This document shows, one piece after another, positions 43,188 through 52,439 of a stretch of DNA of 64,000 nucleotides (its first letter is position 1; every line of letters starts with the position of its first letter). Both the position numbers and the translations under genes were made by a program. Under the pieces are notes generated by a model. That model made no database searches and was not told the DNA's origin. It worked only from the letters and a program-made list of their open reading frames with translations. This DNA is from Roseiarcus sp963784805 (GTDB lineage Bacteria > Pseudomonadota > Alphaproteobacteria > Rhizobiales > Beijerinckiaceae). Location of the stretch: the NCBI GenBank assembly GCA_963784805.1, contig CAWASR010000009.1, positions 124,001 through 188,000 on the forward strand, written 5' to 3'.

Positions 43188-44171
43188 TCATTCGAACTTG
43201 GCGCCGCGCGCCGCGTAGGCCATCGCGGCCAGAGCGATGATCGCTCCTTGGGCCATCAGTTTGCCGGGTTCGCCGAGCCCGAAACTTGTCAAGAGGTTGA
43301 AGGCGAACATCAGCATGAATGCGGCGACCGCAGGCCCAAGGATGCCGCCCCTGCCAGAGCCGAAGGTGACACCTCCGAGGATGACCGCAGCCAAAGAATT
43401 CAGCGCCAGATCGGAACCCACGTTGAGGCTGCCGTAGCCGACGAAGCCGATGAGCACGAAGGCGCTCAAGACGGCAAACAGGCTGGACAGGATATGCGCG
43501 GCGTAGATCACCCTGACATAGGGAATGCCGGAGGCCCAGGCGGCTCGAGGATTGGCGCCGATGGCGTCGACAAAACGCGCAAACACCGAGACGCGCAGGA
43601 AGACCGCCATGGGAATCAGCACGGCGAGCCAGACCAGCACCGCCACAGGCAGCATGCCGATCCGCGCCTGGCCAATGTATCGCAAGTGTTCGGGCGCATC
43701 GCCCGGAGCACGGAACTGGCTGAAGGCGGTGACGACGCCGCCGAGGATCAGCACCATCGCCAGGGTGACGATGACCGACGACGCCCTGAGCTGCGTGATG
43801 AAGAACGCATTCGTCGCGCCGACCGCGACCCCGAACACAACGCAGATGGCGATAAGGACCGGCTCGGAAAACGACAGATAGCCGCTCGTCAAGATATAGC
43901 TGACAGCGATCGCGACGCCGCCGAACGACAGGTCCAGCGAAAGCAGCCGGATGCATAGCGACTGGCCGATGACAGCGATTCCGAGAGGCGCCGCCTGCCG
44001 CATGATGAGCAACAACAGAAACGGTTGCAGCAGGTTCGGCCGCGCAAGACCCGCGCAAACGAGAAGCACCGCCGTCCCGGCGAAGGAAACGGGTAGGGCG
44101 GAAAGCCGCGCGCCGAGGAATTTGTACCAGCGCCCACTCACGGCTGAGTCGTCGACGACCGAGCCCGTCAT
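43188..44171 (-). CDS. ABC transporter permease, ribose/xylose type (second permease)
   Basis: 327 residues, about nine to ten membrane helices, BPD_transp_2 family as in RbsC. GQSLCIRLLSLDLSFGG (normally GIDLSVG) and LGGVTFGSGRGGILGPAVAAF are family landmarks. The IDLSVG motif is altered to LDLSFGG, which is common in the less conserved partner of heterodimeric systems. Overlaps the first permease by four bases (ATGA). Confidence 0.9.
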   Translation of the reverse strand: MTGSVVDDSAVSGRWYKFLGARLSALPVSFAGTAVLLVCAGLARPNLLQPFLLLLIMRQAAPLGIAVIGQSLCIRLLSLDLSFGGVAIAVSYILTSGYLSFSEPVLIAICVVFGVAVGATNAFFITQLRASSVIVTLAMVLILGGVVTAFSQFRAPGDAPEHLRYIGQARIGMLPVAVLVWLAVLIPMAVFLRVSVFARFVDAIGANPRAAWASGIPYVRVIYAAHILSSLFAVLSAFVLIGFVGYGSLNVGSDLALNSLAAVILGGVTFGSGRGGILGPAVAAFMLMFAFNLLTSFGLGEPGKLMAQGAIIALAAMAYAARGAKFE

Positions 44172-45100
44172 ATGCCGATCGCTTTCCGTCGCTGAAGGCT
44201 GACCGCGCCAAGAAGGAGCAAGCCGGTCACGGCGGCGCGAAAGAACGGCGAGACGCCGAGCAGGTTCATGCCGTTGGCGATCAGCCCGAGCGTGATCGTT
44301 CCGAGCGCCGCTCCGGCCACGCTGCCAATGCCGCCGGAAAGTTGCACGCCGCCGAGGGCTATCGCGGTCACCGAATCGAGCCCGAAGGGCCCTCCCATCG
44401 TAGGATCGGCGGAGGCGATGCGCCCTGTGAGGTAGACCCCGGCGACCGCGCCGGAGAGCGAGCATAGCATGTAGCAGACGATACGCGGCGCGGTCACGGC
44501 GACGCCGCTCAATTCCGAGCTCTGCGCGCCGGCCCCGATCGCGAAGATCCGAAGGCCGAAAGCGCTCCTGTAGAGAAGAATCGACACCGCGACGATCATC
44601 GCGACGCACCAGAAGAAGGCCGCGGGTACGCCGGCGACATTCGACTTGGCCATGCCGACGAGGAGGCCGGAAACCTCACCTCCGGCGCCCGACTGAATCA
44701 GGAGCGCCAAGCCCTGCACGAACGTCATTGACGCCAGCGTCATGACGAGCGGGTGCACGCCGAATGACGCTACGCCAACTCCATTGGTGAGGCCCACGAC
44801 CAGGCTGAGGGCGACAGCGGCAGGCACGGCGAGCGACAGATCGAGGGAGCCAATCAGGACGCTCGTCAAGCTGACAACCGAGCCGACGGAAATGTCGATC
44901 CCGCCGATCAGGACGACAATGAGCTGTCCGAGTGCGACGATCATGAGCGCCGCGATCTGGCTGTTCACGTTGACAAGATTCTGAGCCGAGAAAAAGTCCG
45001 GAGCCCGCAACGACAAGAGAACGAACATCACGACTGGCAGCCCGAAGGACACCGGACCCACTCCGGAACGCCCGAGCCGCCGAACGCGATACGTTCTCAC
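44168..45100 (-). CDS. ABC transporter permease, ribose/xylose type (first permease)
   Basis: 310 residues starting at GTG 45100, whose last bases overlap the ATPase stop (GTGA). RbsC-type with the classic GGIDISVGSVVSLTSVL motif, GLTNGVGVASFGVHPLVMTLASM and ALGGVQLSGGIGSVAGAALG. With the second permease it should form a heterodimeric channel. Confidence 0.92.
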   Translation of the reverse strand: MRTYRVRRLGRSGVGPVSFGLPVVMFVLLSLRAPDFFSAQNLVNVNSQIAALMIVALGQLIVVLIGGIDISVGSVVSLTSVLIGSLDLSLAVPAAVALSLVVGLTNGVGVASFGVHPLVMTLASMTFVQGLALLIQSGAGGEVSGLLVGMAKSNVAGVPAAFFWCVAMIVAVSILLYRSAFGLRIFAIGAGAQSSELSGVAVTAPRIVCYMLCSLSGAVAGVYLTGRIASADPTMGGPFGLDSVTAIALGGVQLSGGIGSVAGAALGTITLGLIANGMNLLGVSPFFRAAVTGLLLLGAVSLQRRKAIGI

Positions 45101-46650
45101 GCTTCTGGTTCCTGCGCGCTTTTGCCCATCAGCGCGAACCTCACGATTCTCTCCTCCGTCGCGCCCTCGCCCGTCAGTTCCGCGACAATCGCGCCATCGC
45201 GGACCACGAGGATGCGGTCGCAGAGTCCGAGATGCTCGGTGAGCTCGCTGGAAGTCATCAGGATTGCGCCGCCCCTGTCGGCATAATCGCGGAGCAGGCG
45301 ATAGATTTCCGCCTTGGCCCCCACGTCGACGCCCCGCGTCGGCTCCTCGATCAGAAGCACGTCGACGCCTGACGCCAGCCATCGTCCGAGCATGACCTTC
45401 TGCTGGTTGCCGCCGGAAAGCGAGGAGACGAGCTGGTTCTCGTCGCGAGCGCGGACGTTCATCTCCCGCATGAGAGAACTGACCCGTCTTCGATCGATTC
45501 GAGCGAGAGAGACGAGGGAGAAGCCGCGTAGCATCCCTAACCCGATATTTCGTTCGATCGAGAGGGTCGGATAGAGCCCCTCAGATTTGCGGTCCTCGGG
45601 AATGAAGCCAACCCCAGCCCGAGCCGCGCCGACAACGGACGGGGGGATCGTCTTCGTGCCGCAGTCGTGCTTTCGCGCCACACCCGCCACTCGGGGAATG
45701 AGACCCGCCAGCGCGCGAACAATCTCGCGTTGCCCCTGCCCCTCAAGACCGGCGAGCCCCACGATCTCGCCACGACTGACCTCAAACGACACCGCTGGCC
45801 GGCCCTGCTCGGCGGCAAACTCCTCAACACTCAGCGCGACGCTCTGCTTCGCAGGACTGAGGCGCTTTTGCGGATAGAACCGGCCGAGTTCGCGGCCGAC
45901 CATTAGCGAGACGAGGTCGTCACGGGTCAGATCGGCTGTCTGGCAAGTCAAGACGTGCTTCCCGTCTTTGAGCACACTGGTCGTGTCGCAAATCCGGAAG
46001 ATCTCGTCGAGCCGATGGCTGATGTAGAAGATGAGCTTGCCGGCCTTCTTTTGCTCGCCGATAAGCCTCACGAGTTTGTCGACCCCAGGCGCATCGAGGG
46101 CGGCCGTCGGCTCGTCGTAGATGACGACGCGGGCCTCAGCTGCAGCGCCCTTGGCGATCTCGATCAGATGTTGCTCGGCGACGACGAGATCGCCGCAGGT
46201 GACGTCGACGTCGAGATCGACGCCGATGTGATCGAGCACGGCGCGGGTCCGACGCCGCATCGCCGTCCGGTCGATGAGGCCGAACCGCCTCGGCTCCCGC
46301 CCGAGGAAGACGTTCTCCGCAATCGTCAGGTTGGGAAGCAGCGTGAGTTCCTGAAAGATCGTGGAAACGCCCGCCGCCCGCGCGCTCGCTGCCCCGCCGA
46401 AACGTATGTCGCGGCCGTCGAGCGCGATCGCGCCGGAGTCGGGCGGGTAGACGCCGGCGAGCAACTTCATCAGCGTCGATTTGCCTGCGCCGTTTTCTCC
46501 GGTGATCGCATGCGCAGACCCCGCATGTCCCGAAAGGGAAACCTCGGAGAGCGCCTGGATGGGGCCGAACCGCTTGCTGATGTTGCGGAACTCGATCGCC
46601 GGAATTCGCGCCCCGTCTGGCGCGGCGGTCCACTGCGCAGTGGCGGACAT
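45097..46650 (-). CDS. Sugar-type ABC transporter ATP-binding protein (RbsA-like, two domains)
   Basis: 517 residues, duplicated ATPase. Domain 1 has Walker A GENGAGKST (51-59) and Walker B VVIYDEPTAALD with a divergent signature (LVVAEQHLIEIAKG). Domain 2 has the usual degenerate P-loop of RbsA proteins (GLAGLEGQGQRE) but a good signature LSGGNQQKVMLGRWL and EEPTRGVDVGAK. The family energises import of ribose, xylose, autoinducer-2 and related polyols. Confidence 0.93.
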   Translation of the reverse strand: MSATAQWTAAPDGARIPAIEFRNISKRFGPIQALSEVSLSGHAGSAHAITGENGAGKSTLMKLLAGVYPPDSGAIALDGRDIRFGGAASARAAGVSTIFQELTLLPNLTIAENVFLGREPRRFGLIDRTAMRRRTRAVLDHIGVDLDVDVTCGDLVVAEQHLIEIAKGAAAEARVVIYDEPTAALDAPGVDKLVRLIGEQKKAGKLIFYISHRLDEIFRICDTTSVLKDGKHVLTCQTADLTRDDLVSLMVGRELGRFYPQKRLSPAKQSVALSVEEFAAEQGRPAVSFEVSRGEIVGLAGLEGQGQREIVRALAGLIPRVAGVARKHDCGTKTIPPSVVGAARAGVGFIPEDRKSEGLYPTLSIERNIGLGMLRGFSLVSLARIDRRRVSSLMREMNVRARDENQLVSSLSGGNQQKVMLGRWLASGVDVLLIEEPTRGVDVGAKAEIYRLLRDYADRGGAILMTSSELTEHLGLCDRILVVRDGAIVAELTGEGATEERIVRFALMGKSAQEPEA

Positions 46651-46676
46651 CCGCGCAAAGCCCGTGAGAGAGGCGG

Positions 46677-47747
46677 CTAACGCTTGAACGTCTCCTTGAT
46701 CACGTCCTCGGGAAGCGTCGAGGGGAACCAGAAAGCGTCGTTGAGATCGGGACGATAGTACTGGTCGAAATTCGCGTTGGTAATTGGTTTCGGATCCGAG
46801 TAGTAGGACCTGTACATCGGCTTTCCCTCGAGAAGCGCTACCGCAGCGCGCACCATCGCGGGCCCCAGGCCGGGCGTGAAAATCGGCCCGATGCTATCTG
46901 CTCCAGCGGCCTTCCACGCGCGCAAGAAACCGTTATTGGCCTCCCCGGTCATTGGCACCAGCGGCTTGCCGATTTCCTTGAAGACGTCGAAGCAGGCGCG
47001 CGTCATGTCCGCGCCCGAAAACCAGATCCCGTCCACCGGTTGACCCGAGGCGACAAGATTTTCGCAGAGTTGTTTGCCTTTGGCGTAGTTCCAGTCGCCG
47101 TACACCTCCGCGCCGATCTTAATGTCCGTGCCCTCAAGCGCCTTCTTAAGGCCGTTGTAGCGGGCGACCTCCTCGCCGACACCGGGGACGCCGCGGAACG
47201 CCCAGATCGTTCCCTTGCCGTGCAACTTCTCCTTGAGAAAGTCGCCTCCGGTCTTGCCGAAGGCTTCGCCGCCTCCATAGACGGACACGGTGGCGTTGGA
47301 GAAGACCCCGCCAGGGCTGAAGACGATCACGGGGATTCCCTTGGCCGCCGCCGCATCGATCTGGGCTTTCACCAGATCGACTGCGATCGGCGCGACGATC
47401 AGCGCGTCGACTTTCTGCGTCATCAAATCCTCGATGTCGGCGACTTGTTTGGCTGGTTGCCAGTTCGCCTCGACGAAGCGCAGTTCTTTGATGTTTGGGT
47501 TATGACTTCCGGCAAACTTGATCTCCTGGATGGTCTGGACGATCCAGGTGTTGCCGACGCCCGGCCAGGAAAAGCCGATCACCCAGGGCGGGTCTTTCTT
47601 GAACTTTCCGGCCGGTATAACCTCCGTGGAGGACGGCGCCATCAAACCCGGCGGCAACAGCTCGACGTCGCCGGCAAACGCCGCCCCGCATGACAATAGC
47701 GCTGCGCCCGCGACGATCGACCCGCTGAGCAGGGACCTCCACTTCAT
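46677..47747 (-). CDS. Periplasmic sugar-type substrate-binding protein
   Basis: 356 residues. Sec signal peptide (MKWRSLLSGSIVAGAALLSCG, cleavage after AFA near 25). The mature protein is a type 1 periplasmic-binding fold (Peripla_BP_4) with IEDLMTQKVDALIVAPIA and IPVIVFSPGG strands. Exceptionally strong AAGGAGGA ribosome-binding site before ATG 47747, as expected for the most abundant component. First gene of the importer operon, 26 bases before the ATPase gene. Confidence 0.9.
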   Translation of the reverse strand: MKWRSLLSGSIVAGAALLSCGAAFAGDVELLPPGLMAPSSTEVIPAGKFKKDPPWVIGFSWPGVGNTWIVQTIQEIKFAGSHNPNIKELRFVEANWQPAKQVADIEDLMTQKVDALIVAPIAVDLVKAQIDAAAAKGIPVIVFSPGGVFSNATVSVYGGGEAFGKTGGDFLKEKLHGKGTIWAFRGVPGVGEEVARYNGLKKALEGTDIKIGAEVYGDWNYAKGKQLCENLVASGQPVDGIWFSGADMTRACFDVFKEIGKPLVPMTGEANNGFLRAWKAAGADSIGPIFTPGLGPAMVRAAVALLEGKPMYRSYYSDPKPITNANFDQYYRPDLNDAFWFPSTLPEDVIKETFKR

Positions 47748-47934
47748 GCGTATCCTCCTTGGACCTTGCTTTTGCGCGGGACCGGCGACGATCCTGCAGC
47801 CGCTTTCGTTTGCACGCGGCAAGGCGACGCTAAGCGAACACAAAGTTGCGCGCAAGAGGTGAGACACTTTGTTGCAGGGGCGTGTCACCGCAATCCCGAA
47901 CCGCCCCTCGCCCTGCGCCCCCCTTGTGCTGAAA

Positions 47935-48903
47935 CTAAAGACCTCTGAGGAAGGCAAGCAGCAGCGCGTTGACCTCGGCGGCGCGCTCGCGCTGGATCCA
48001 GTGGCCGGCGCCGGGCAGGATGTGGGACCCGCGCAGCCCGGGCAGGATCGCGCTGAGCCCGTCAAGGCGCGCCTTCATGCCGGGAAATTTCAGCACGTCA
48101 TCACGTTCGCCCGCGATGAAGAGCGAGGGTTGGCGGATCGGCGCGCCGCGCCAGGCGGCGAGCAGTTCAGAGGTCTTGCGGATGGCGCGATACCAGTTGA
48201 GCGGACCGGTAAAGCCCTTGCGACGGAATTCCTCCGCGTCGGCTTCAAGGTCGTCGGCGCGCCACCAGGCGGGCGGAGGCGAGGGCGGTTCGACCGTCGC
48301 ATCGAGGAAGCCCGCGCCGGGCGCGAGAACGCCCGCGACCGTGCGCGGCGGCGCGTCGCCCGATAGGCTGTATGTCGCGCGCCTGAGGCTGTCTGCGACG
48401 TCGCGGGAAAGCTCCGCCTCGGCGACGCCCGGCGTCTGGAAATACTGCATGTAGAAAGTTCGGACGCCGTTCGCTTCGAGAGCGGTGAGAAGGTCGACCT
48501 TCGCAGGCGGGGTGTAGGGCACGCTCATGCCGACGACGGCGCGGAAGATGTCGGGCCGCAGCAGCGCGGAGTTCCAAGCCGCCGGCGCGCCCCAGTCGTG
48601 GCCGACGATCACGGCCTCGCGTTCGCCGAGCGCCGCGATGAGTCCGACCATGTCGCCGGCGTGATGCACCATCGTGTACTGGTCCGGGCTTTCAGGAGCG
48701 TCCGTGCCGCCATAGCCGCGCATGTCCGGCGCGGCGGCGCGGAAGCCCGCCCCGGCGAGCGCTTCGATCTGGCTGCGCCAAGAGCGCCACGACTCGGGAA
48801 AGCCGTGGCAGAGAATGACGAGCGGCCCCTCGCCTGCGAGGGCGACCCGCATCCGGATGGCGCCGACGTCGAGAGTTTCGAGACGAATGTTCGCGGCGCT
48901 CAT
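47935..48903 (-). CDS. Epoxide hydrolase-like alpha/beta hydrolase
   Basis: 322 residues. HGFPESW (33-39) oxyanion motif, nucleophile Asp103 in GHDWGA, cap-domain tyrosine in FYMQYFQTPG and terminal catalytic histidine in GAGHWIQRE match soluble epoxide hydrolases (and haloalkane/fluoroacetate dehalogenase relatives). An aspartate rather than serine nucleophile fits epoxide or haloalkane chemistry. Its start overlaps the stop of the monooxygenase gene (ATGA), so an epoxide or lactone made by that enzyme may be its substrate (inference). Confidence 0.86.
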   Translation of the reverse strand: MSAANIRLETLDVGAIRMRVALAGEGPLVILCHGFPESWRSWRSQIEALAGAGFRAAAPDMRGYGGTDAPESPDQYTMVHHAGDMVGLIAALGEREAVIVGHDWGAPAAWNSALLRPDIFRAVVGMSVPYTPPAKVDLLTALEANGVRTFYMQYFQTPGVAEAELSRDVADSLRRATYSLSGDAPPRTVAGVLAPGAGFLDATVEPPSPPPAWWRADDLEADAEEFRRKGFTGPLNWYRAIRKTSELLAAWRGAPIRQPSLFIAGERDDVLKFPGMKARLDGLSAILPGLRGSHILPGAGHWIQRERAAEVNALLLAFLRGL

Positions 48904-50306
48904 GCCGCGCTCGCGAGCAGAGCCGGGATCTTCCGCGCCGCCAGTCCCGCCTTTTCTTGCAGGGACTGCAGCATCTGCATCTTCGCGCCGTCGTTCGGAT
49001 CGACCCCGCGCAGGAACGTGGCGATGGAGTTCAGCCGGCAGCCGGCCATCCATGCCCGGACCTCCGGATGGGCGGTCCAGCGCGCCGTGTTGCGCAGCGT
49101 CGCACCCCACATGCTGAGCCAGTCGAGCGGACGCTCCGGGCTCGGGACGGGATCGCACAGAGCGTTCTTCTCGGCGATCTCCCGAACGCGCGCCTCGACG
49201 AAGCCGATCATCGCCCCGCTGAAGGTCGGCTGGCAGGTGCGCACCATCATGAGGTTGATCGTATCGCCGTCGAATACGGGGATATGCGGCGGCGGCTGAA
49301 TTGCGCCGGCGCTGCAATCGACATAGAGCGTGTCGGGATCGCTCGACAGCTCTCCCTTTTCCATCACGAGCCGGTCGGGCAAGATCGCGCGCACGTGGCC
49401 GAGCCGCACGACATTCGAAATGCGGCGCAATTGCTCGCGCTCGCCGGCGGAGACGACCGCGCAGCGGTAGCGCGTCGGCTCGACCGTGGGGTCGAGCCGG
49501 TGCAAGAGGCCGGCCGTCTCGAGGCGGCGGAAGAGGTCCGCGATCGACGTCGCCTCGGCGATGCAATCGAGTTGCTCGCAATTCGAGCCGATTGAGCGAT
49601 CGAAGAATTCCGCGCCGGGTTGGAAACTCGCGCGGTCGAGCCACCAGGCGTCCTGCGGCACAATCCAGCGGATGCGCTCCGGCGGCGCGCCGTTCGCAAG
49701 CAACCATAGGCAGGCGTCCATCCCGGTCTTGCCGGAACCGACGATCGTATAGTTTGCGTGGGCGCGCTTGAGCGAGGGCAGGCTGCTGACGGAAACGAGG
49801 GCGACCTCGCGCGCGACGTCGTATTTCGGGGGATGGGTCGAGGGGATTTCGGTTCGCGCATGCGTCGCGTCCACGAATTTGCGGGCGCGGATCGCGCGCT
49901 TTTCGCCGCTCGTCAGCGAGACGACTTCTGCGACGCCCTCGGATCGGCCGACAAAATCGTGCGAGCTGAGGAAGCGCACGCGGCCCGACGGCAGAAAGCG
50001 CTTCCGCATCACCGCATCGAAATAGACGAGCACTTCCGGACCGGACGACAAGCTGTAATAGCCGGCGTTCGGACCCGTTTCGTCCTTGATGTCGTCGCCG
50101 AGTTCGCGAGAGGCCACGCCATAGAAGGCTGCCGGCTGATGCAGGCCGACGAAGGAATACGCGTCGTTCCAGTGTCCGCCTGCGCGATGGCGGCGGTCCA
50201 CCATAGTCACCATCGCCCCGGACTCGCTGATGAGCGTATCCACGAAGGCCATCGCCGTCGCGCCGGCGCCGACGACTAGATAGTCAGTTTCCTCGGAGGA
50301 TACCAT
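48900..50306 (-). CDS. FAD-dependent NAD(P)-binding monooxygenase-like protein
   Basis: 468 residues. Dinucleotide motif VVGAGATAMAF (11-21), followed by RHRAGGHWNDAYSFVGLHQPAAFYG, and a second Rossmann motif TIVGSGKTGMDACLWL. Two nucleotide sites and the AGGHW segment place it near flavin-containing/Baeyer-Villiger-type monooxygenases, though the FXGXXXHXXXW fingerprint is not clear. GCAAGGAGAGG precedes ATG 50306. Translationally coupled to the epoxide-hydrolase-like gene. Confidence 0.8.
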   Translation of the reverse strand: MVSSEETDYLVVGAGATAMAFVDTLISESGAMVTMVDRRHRAGGHWNDAYSFVGLHQPAAFYGVASRELGDDIKDETGPNAGYYSLSSGPEVLVYFDAVMRKRFLPSGRVRFLSSHDFVGRSEGVAEVVSLTSGEKRAIRARKFVDATHARTEIPSTHPPKYDVAREVALVSVSSLPSLKRAHANYTIVGSGKTGMDACLWLLANGAPPERIRWIVPQDAWWLDRASFQPGAEFFDRSIGSNCEQLDCIAEATSIADLFRRLETAGLLHRLDPTVEPTRYRCAVVSAGEREQLRRISNVVRLGHVRAILPDRLVMEKGELSSDPDTLYVDCSAGAIQPPPHIPVFDGDTINLMMVRTCQPTFSGAMIGFVEARVREIAEKNALCDPVPSPERPLDWLSMWGATLRNTARWTAHPEVRAWMAGCRLNSIATFLRGVDPNDGAKMQMLQSLQEKAGLAARKIPALLASAA

Positions 50307-50797
50307 TAGCCTCTCCTTGCGAACGAAACTATCGACGTCGCTAAACGCGGCCGTTTTGTGGAAACCTGCCGGAAAAGGAATTGTCCGACAAGAGGCGTCG
50401 GGTCTCGCCACAGGGCAGAATCCTAAATCGCCAACCGTTGGTTGACCAAGATTGGTTGGAAGGCAGATTGCGGTGACACTTGCATGTTTTCCATATTTGA
50501 GCGAGCGTCGCCCCGCTTGGCCCGACCATCCCGCTCGCATTCGTCTTTTCATGAGCCCCGCATGTCCCGCATCGGCCGGTTCGTCCTTCCCGGTCTGCCG
50601 CATCTCGTGAAGTGAGCGCGGCGCCCGGCGCGAAAATGTGTACTTCGGCGACGACGACCATGCGCTCTACCGCGATCTTCTCAGTGACGCCTGCCGGCGC
50701 GAGGGCGCGCGGTCCGGGCCTATTGCCTGACGCCGAATTACGTCTTGACTTCTGTGAAATCGCGGGCATTGTCGGGTCCTTGCCGCCGCCGCCGTCC
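50307..50797. other. 491-base divergent intergenic region
   Basis: Separates the minus-strand monooxygenase operon from the plus-strand TIR gene. AT-richer centre (about 50340-50500) with a pair of CCAA...TTGG palindromes (50431-50459). The TIR frame is open back to 50612 but I see no better start than 50798. No other gene. Confidence 0.5.
50431..50459. promoter_or_regulatory. Adjacent CCAA/TTGG palindromes, candidate regulator site
   Basis: CCAACcGTTGG (50431-50441) is followed by CCAAGATTGG (50446-50455) and a further TTGG. Lies about 130 bases upstream of the monooxygenase start in the divergent promoter region. Pattern-only prediction. Confidence 0.3.
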
Positions 50798-52183
50798 ATG
50801 CCGAGCGCTCCGACCAAGCCGGTCATCCTCATCAGCTACGCCCCCGCGGACGAGCCCGAAAAGCCGGGCGAGGGCGAAGTCAGGTGGCTGTCCTATGTCG
50901 CCGGCTGTCTCGACGCCGCGCTGAAGCCCGGCGCGGCCGACATCAAGATCGAGCCGCTGTCGGCCGGCGGCGATTGGGATCCGGAAAGGGAGCGCAAACT
51001 GCGCGCCTGCGACATTTTCGTCCTGCTGGCCTCGCCCCATTCGCTATCGTCCGACACCATCGCCGCCAAGCAAATCGCGCTGATCCGGGAGCGCCAGGCG
51101 AAGGGCGAGGACGTGCATTTCGTTCCGCTGCTGCTGACGCCGACCGCCAGGAGCGAGCTCAAGGCGGTTCGCGGCAGGAACCTGCGCCCACGCGGCGCCA
51201 AGCCGTTTTCCGACTATCCGCCGGACGATCGCTACCGGCGAATGTCGAAGGCGGCGGACGAGATCGCCAACATTGCGGCGCGGATCGCCGCGCGCGCGGA
51301 TGAGCCGGCGCAACGGCCCTTGCAGCTCTTGGGGGCGCCGTTGTTGGGGGACCTTCCTTCGCCGTCAGTAAGAGACGGCGAGCCCGGAACGGAGCTCGAG
51401 CTCCCGGAGCGAAAGACGCTTCAGAACTGGCTGGATGCGCAGGGTCCCGAGATCGTGGTCGCCATCGCGGCGCGGGCGGCGCTGCGGGTGGCGCCGCTGG
51501 TGGTCGGGGCGAAGCCGAAGGGGCCGCCGTCGAACAACCTTTCCCAGTTCCTGGTTCTGACAGGCGCTCTCTTTCGGGCGAGCGCGTTGGCCCGGGTCGC
51601 TGGCAAATACCCGGCCCGTGCGGTCGAATTTCACGCGGCCGCCCACGCCGCCGCCGCCCGCGTCGGCGCCGCCCGCGCCGCCTCCCGCGGTATTTCCGCC
51701 AGCGGCCGCGGTCTTCTCTCGGTCGCCGCCGCCATTGCCGCCGCGTTCTCCGCCGCCGACGCCGCAGCCAGCGCGGCGCCCTTCGCCGCGCCCGGCGCCG
51801 CCCCGTTCGCGACCCCGGTCACCACCTCCTTCGCCACCCGCGCCGCCCCCTTCGTGGCGGCGGTCGCCGCGGCCGACGCGGACGTCCGGGCCGAAATTCG
51901 CTCCGACTCGCTGGCGCTGCTGGAGGTCGGCGCGTACCGGTTGGCGGATCTGCGCCTGTGGTCGCATCGCCGCCCGGACTGGGCGGAGGACGGTTGGGAA
52001 GAGCTGAAAGCCGTGCTGCCCATGGATGAAGACTGGGAGGTCTGGATCGACTGGTACGAAGACCGTTTGCGCGGCCGATCGCGCGGCGAGGCTTACGAGG
52101 TGACGTTCGCGAGCGTGCCGCTGGAGGTCTGGGACCAGGGCCCGGCGGCGGCAAACGCCTGGATCCGCGAGCATCTGCCGTGA
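50798..52183 (+). CDS. TIR-domain protein, copy 1
   Basis: 461 residues. N-terminal TIR domain (about 7-150): VILISYAPADEP (box 1), GDWDPERERKLRACDIFVLLASPHSL (49-83) and VHFVPLLLTPT. Relatives of this subfamily carry a glutamate inside the DKEIAI-like helix after SPHSLSS; here the position appears to be Gln92 (AAKQIAL), so NADase activity is doubtful. A middle region (about 265-390) is extremely alanine-rich, and the last 90 residues end with DWEVWIDWYEDRLRGRSRGEA and QGPAAANAWIREHLP, a domain shared with copy 2. Soluble, no signal peptide. TIR proteins often act in antiphage NAD+ signalling; that role is inference here. Confidence 0.85.
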   Translation: MPSAPTKPVILISYAPADEPEKPGEGEVRWLSYVAGCLDAALKPGAADIKIEPLSAGGDWDPERERKLRACDIFVLLASPHSLSSDTIAAKQIALIRERQAKGEDVHFVPLLLTPTARSELKAVRGRNLRPRGAKPFSDYPPDDRYRRMSKAADEIANIAARIAARADEPAQRPLQLLGAPLLGDLPSPSVRDGEPGTELELPERKTLQNWLDAQGPEIVVAIAARAALRVAPLVVGAKPKGPPSNNLSQFLVLTGALFRASALARVAGKYPARAVEFHAAAHAAAARVGAARAASRGISASGRGLLSVAAAIAAAFSAADAAASAAPFAAPGAAPFATPVTTSFATRAAPFVAAVAAADADVRAEIRSDSLALLEVGAYRLADLRLWSHRRPDWAEDGWEELKAVLPMDEDWEVWIDWYEDRLRGRSRGEAYEVTFASVPLEVWDQGPAAANAWIREHLP

Positions 52184-52320
52184 ATATTGGCCGGCCGAGC
52201 CCGCACGACCGCCCGGGGCCGCCGCCCGAGCGGGCGTCAATGCGGGATTCGGCCAGCTCGCGGGTCGGGCTGGCGGCGGCCGAGGGGTCATTGCGCCGTC
52301 GACGGTCACGAAGGCCCCAA

Positions 52321-52374
52321 GACCTCGCTTCCGCTAACAAGACCTCGCTTCCGCTAACAAGACCTCGCTTCCCC
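52321..52374. repeat. Tandem repeat, 20-bp unit, 2.6 copies
   Basis: GACCTCGCTTCCGCTAACAA at 52321-52340 and again at 52341-52360, then GACCTCGCTTCC at 52361-52372 before the pattern ends. It lies between the two TIR genes. Perfect copies imply recent expansion. Confidence 0.85.
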
Positions 52375-52439
52375 TTAAATGTCCCCTTGACCTGAGTGAA
52401 ATCGAGCGCAAGCTCGCGACATCCTAACGCCCGTGCGCC

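Noticed and set aside
47040..47693. Plus-strand open frame opposite the periplasmic binding protein
   Set aside because: Antisense shadow; the minus strand has a signal peptide, ribosome-binding site and known fold.
51365..52309. Glycine-rich minus-strand frame opposite the first TIR gene
   Set aside because: The Gly/Arg-rich product is the mirror of the alanine-coding GCC/GCG repeats on the plus strand.
52321..52374. CRISPR array
   Set aside because: Repeats are directly tandem with no spacers, and no cas genes lie nearby.
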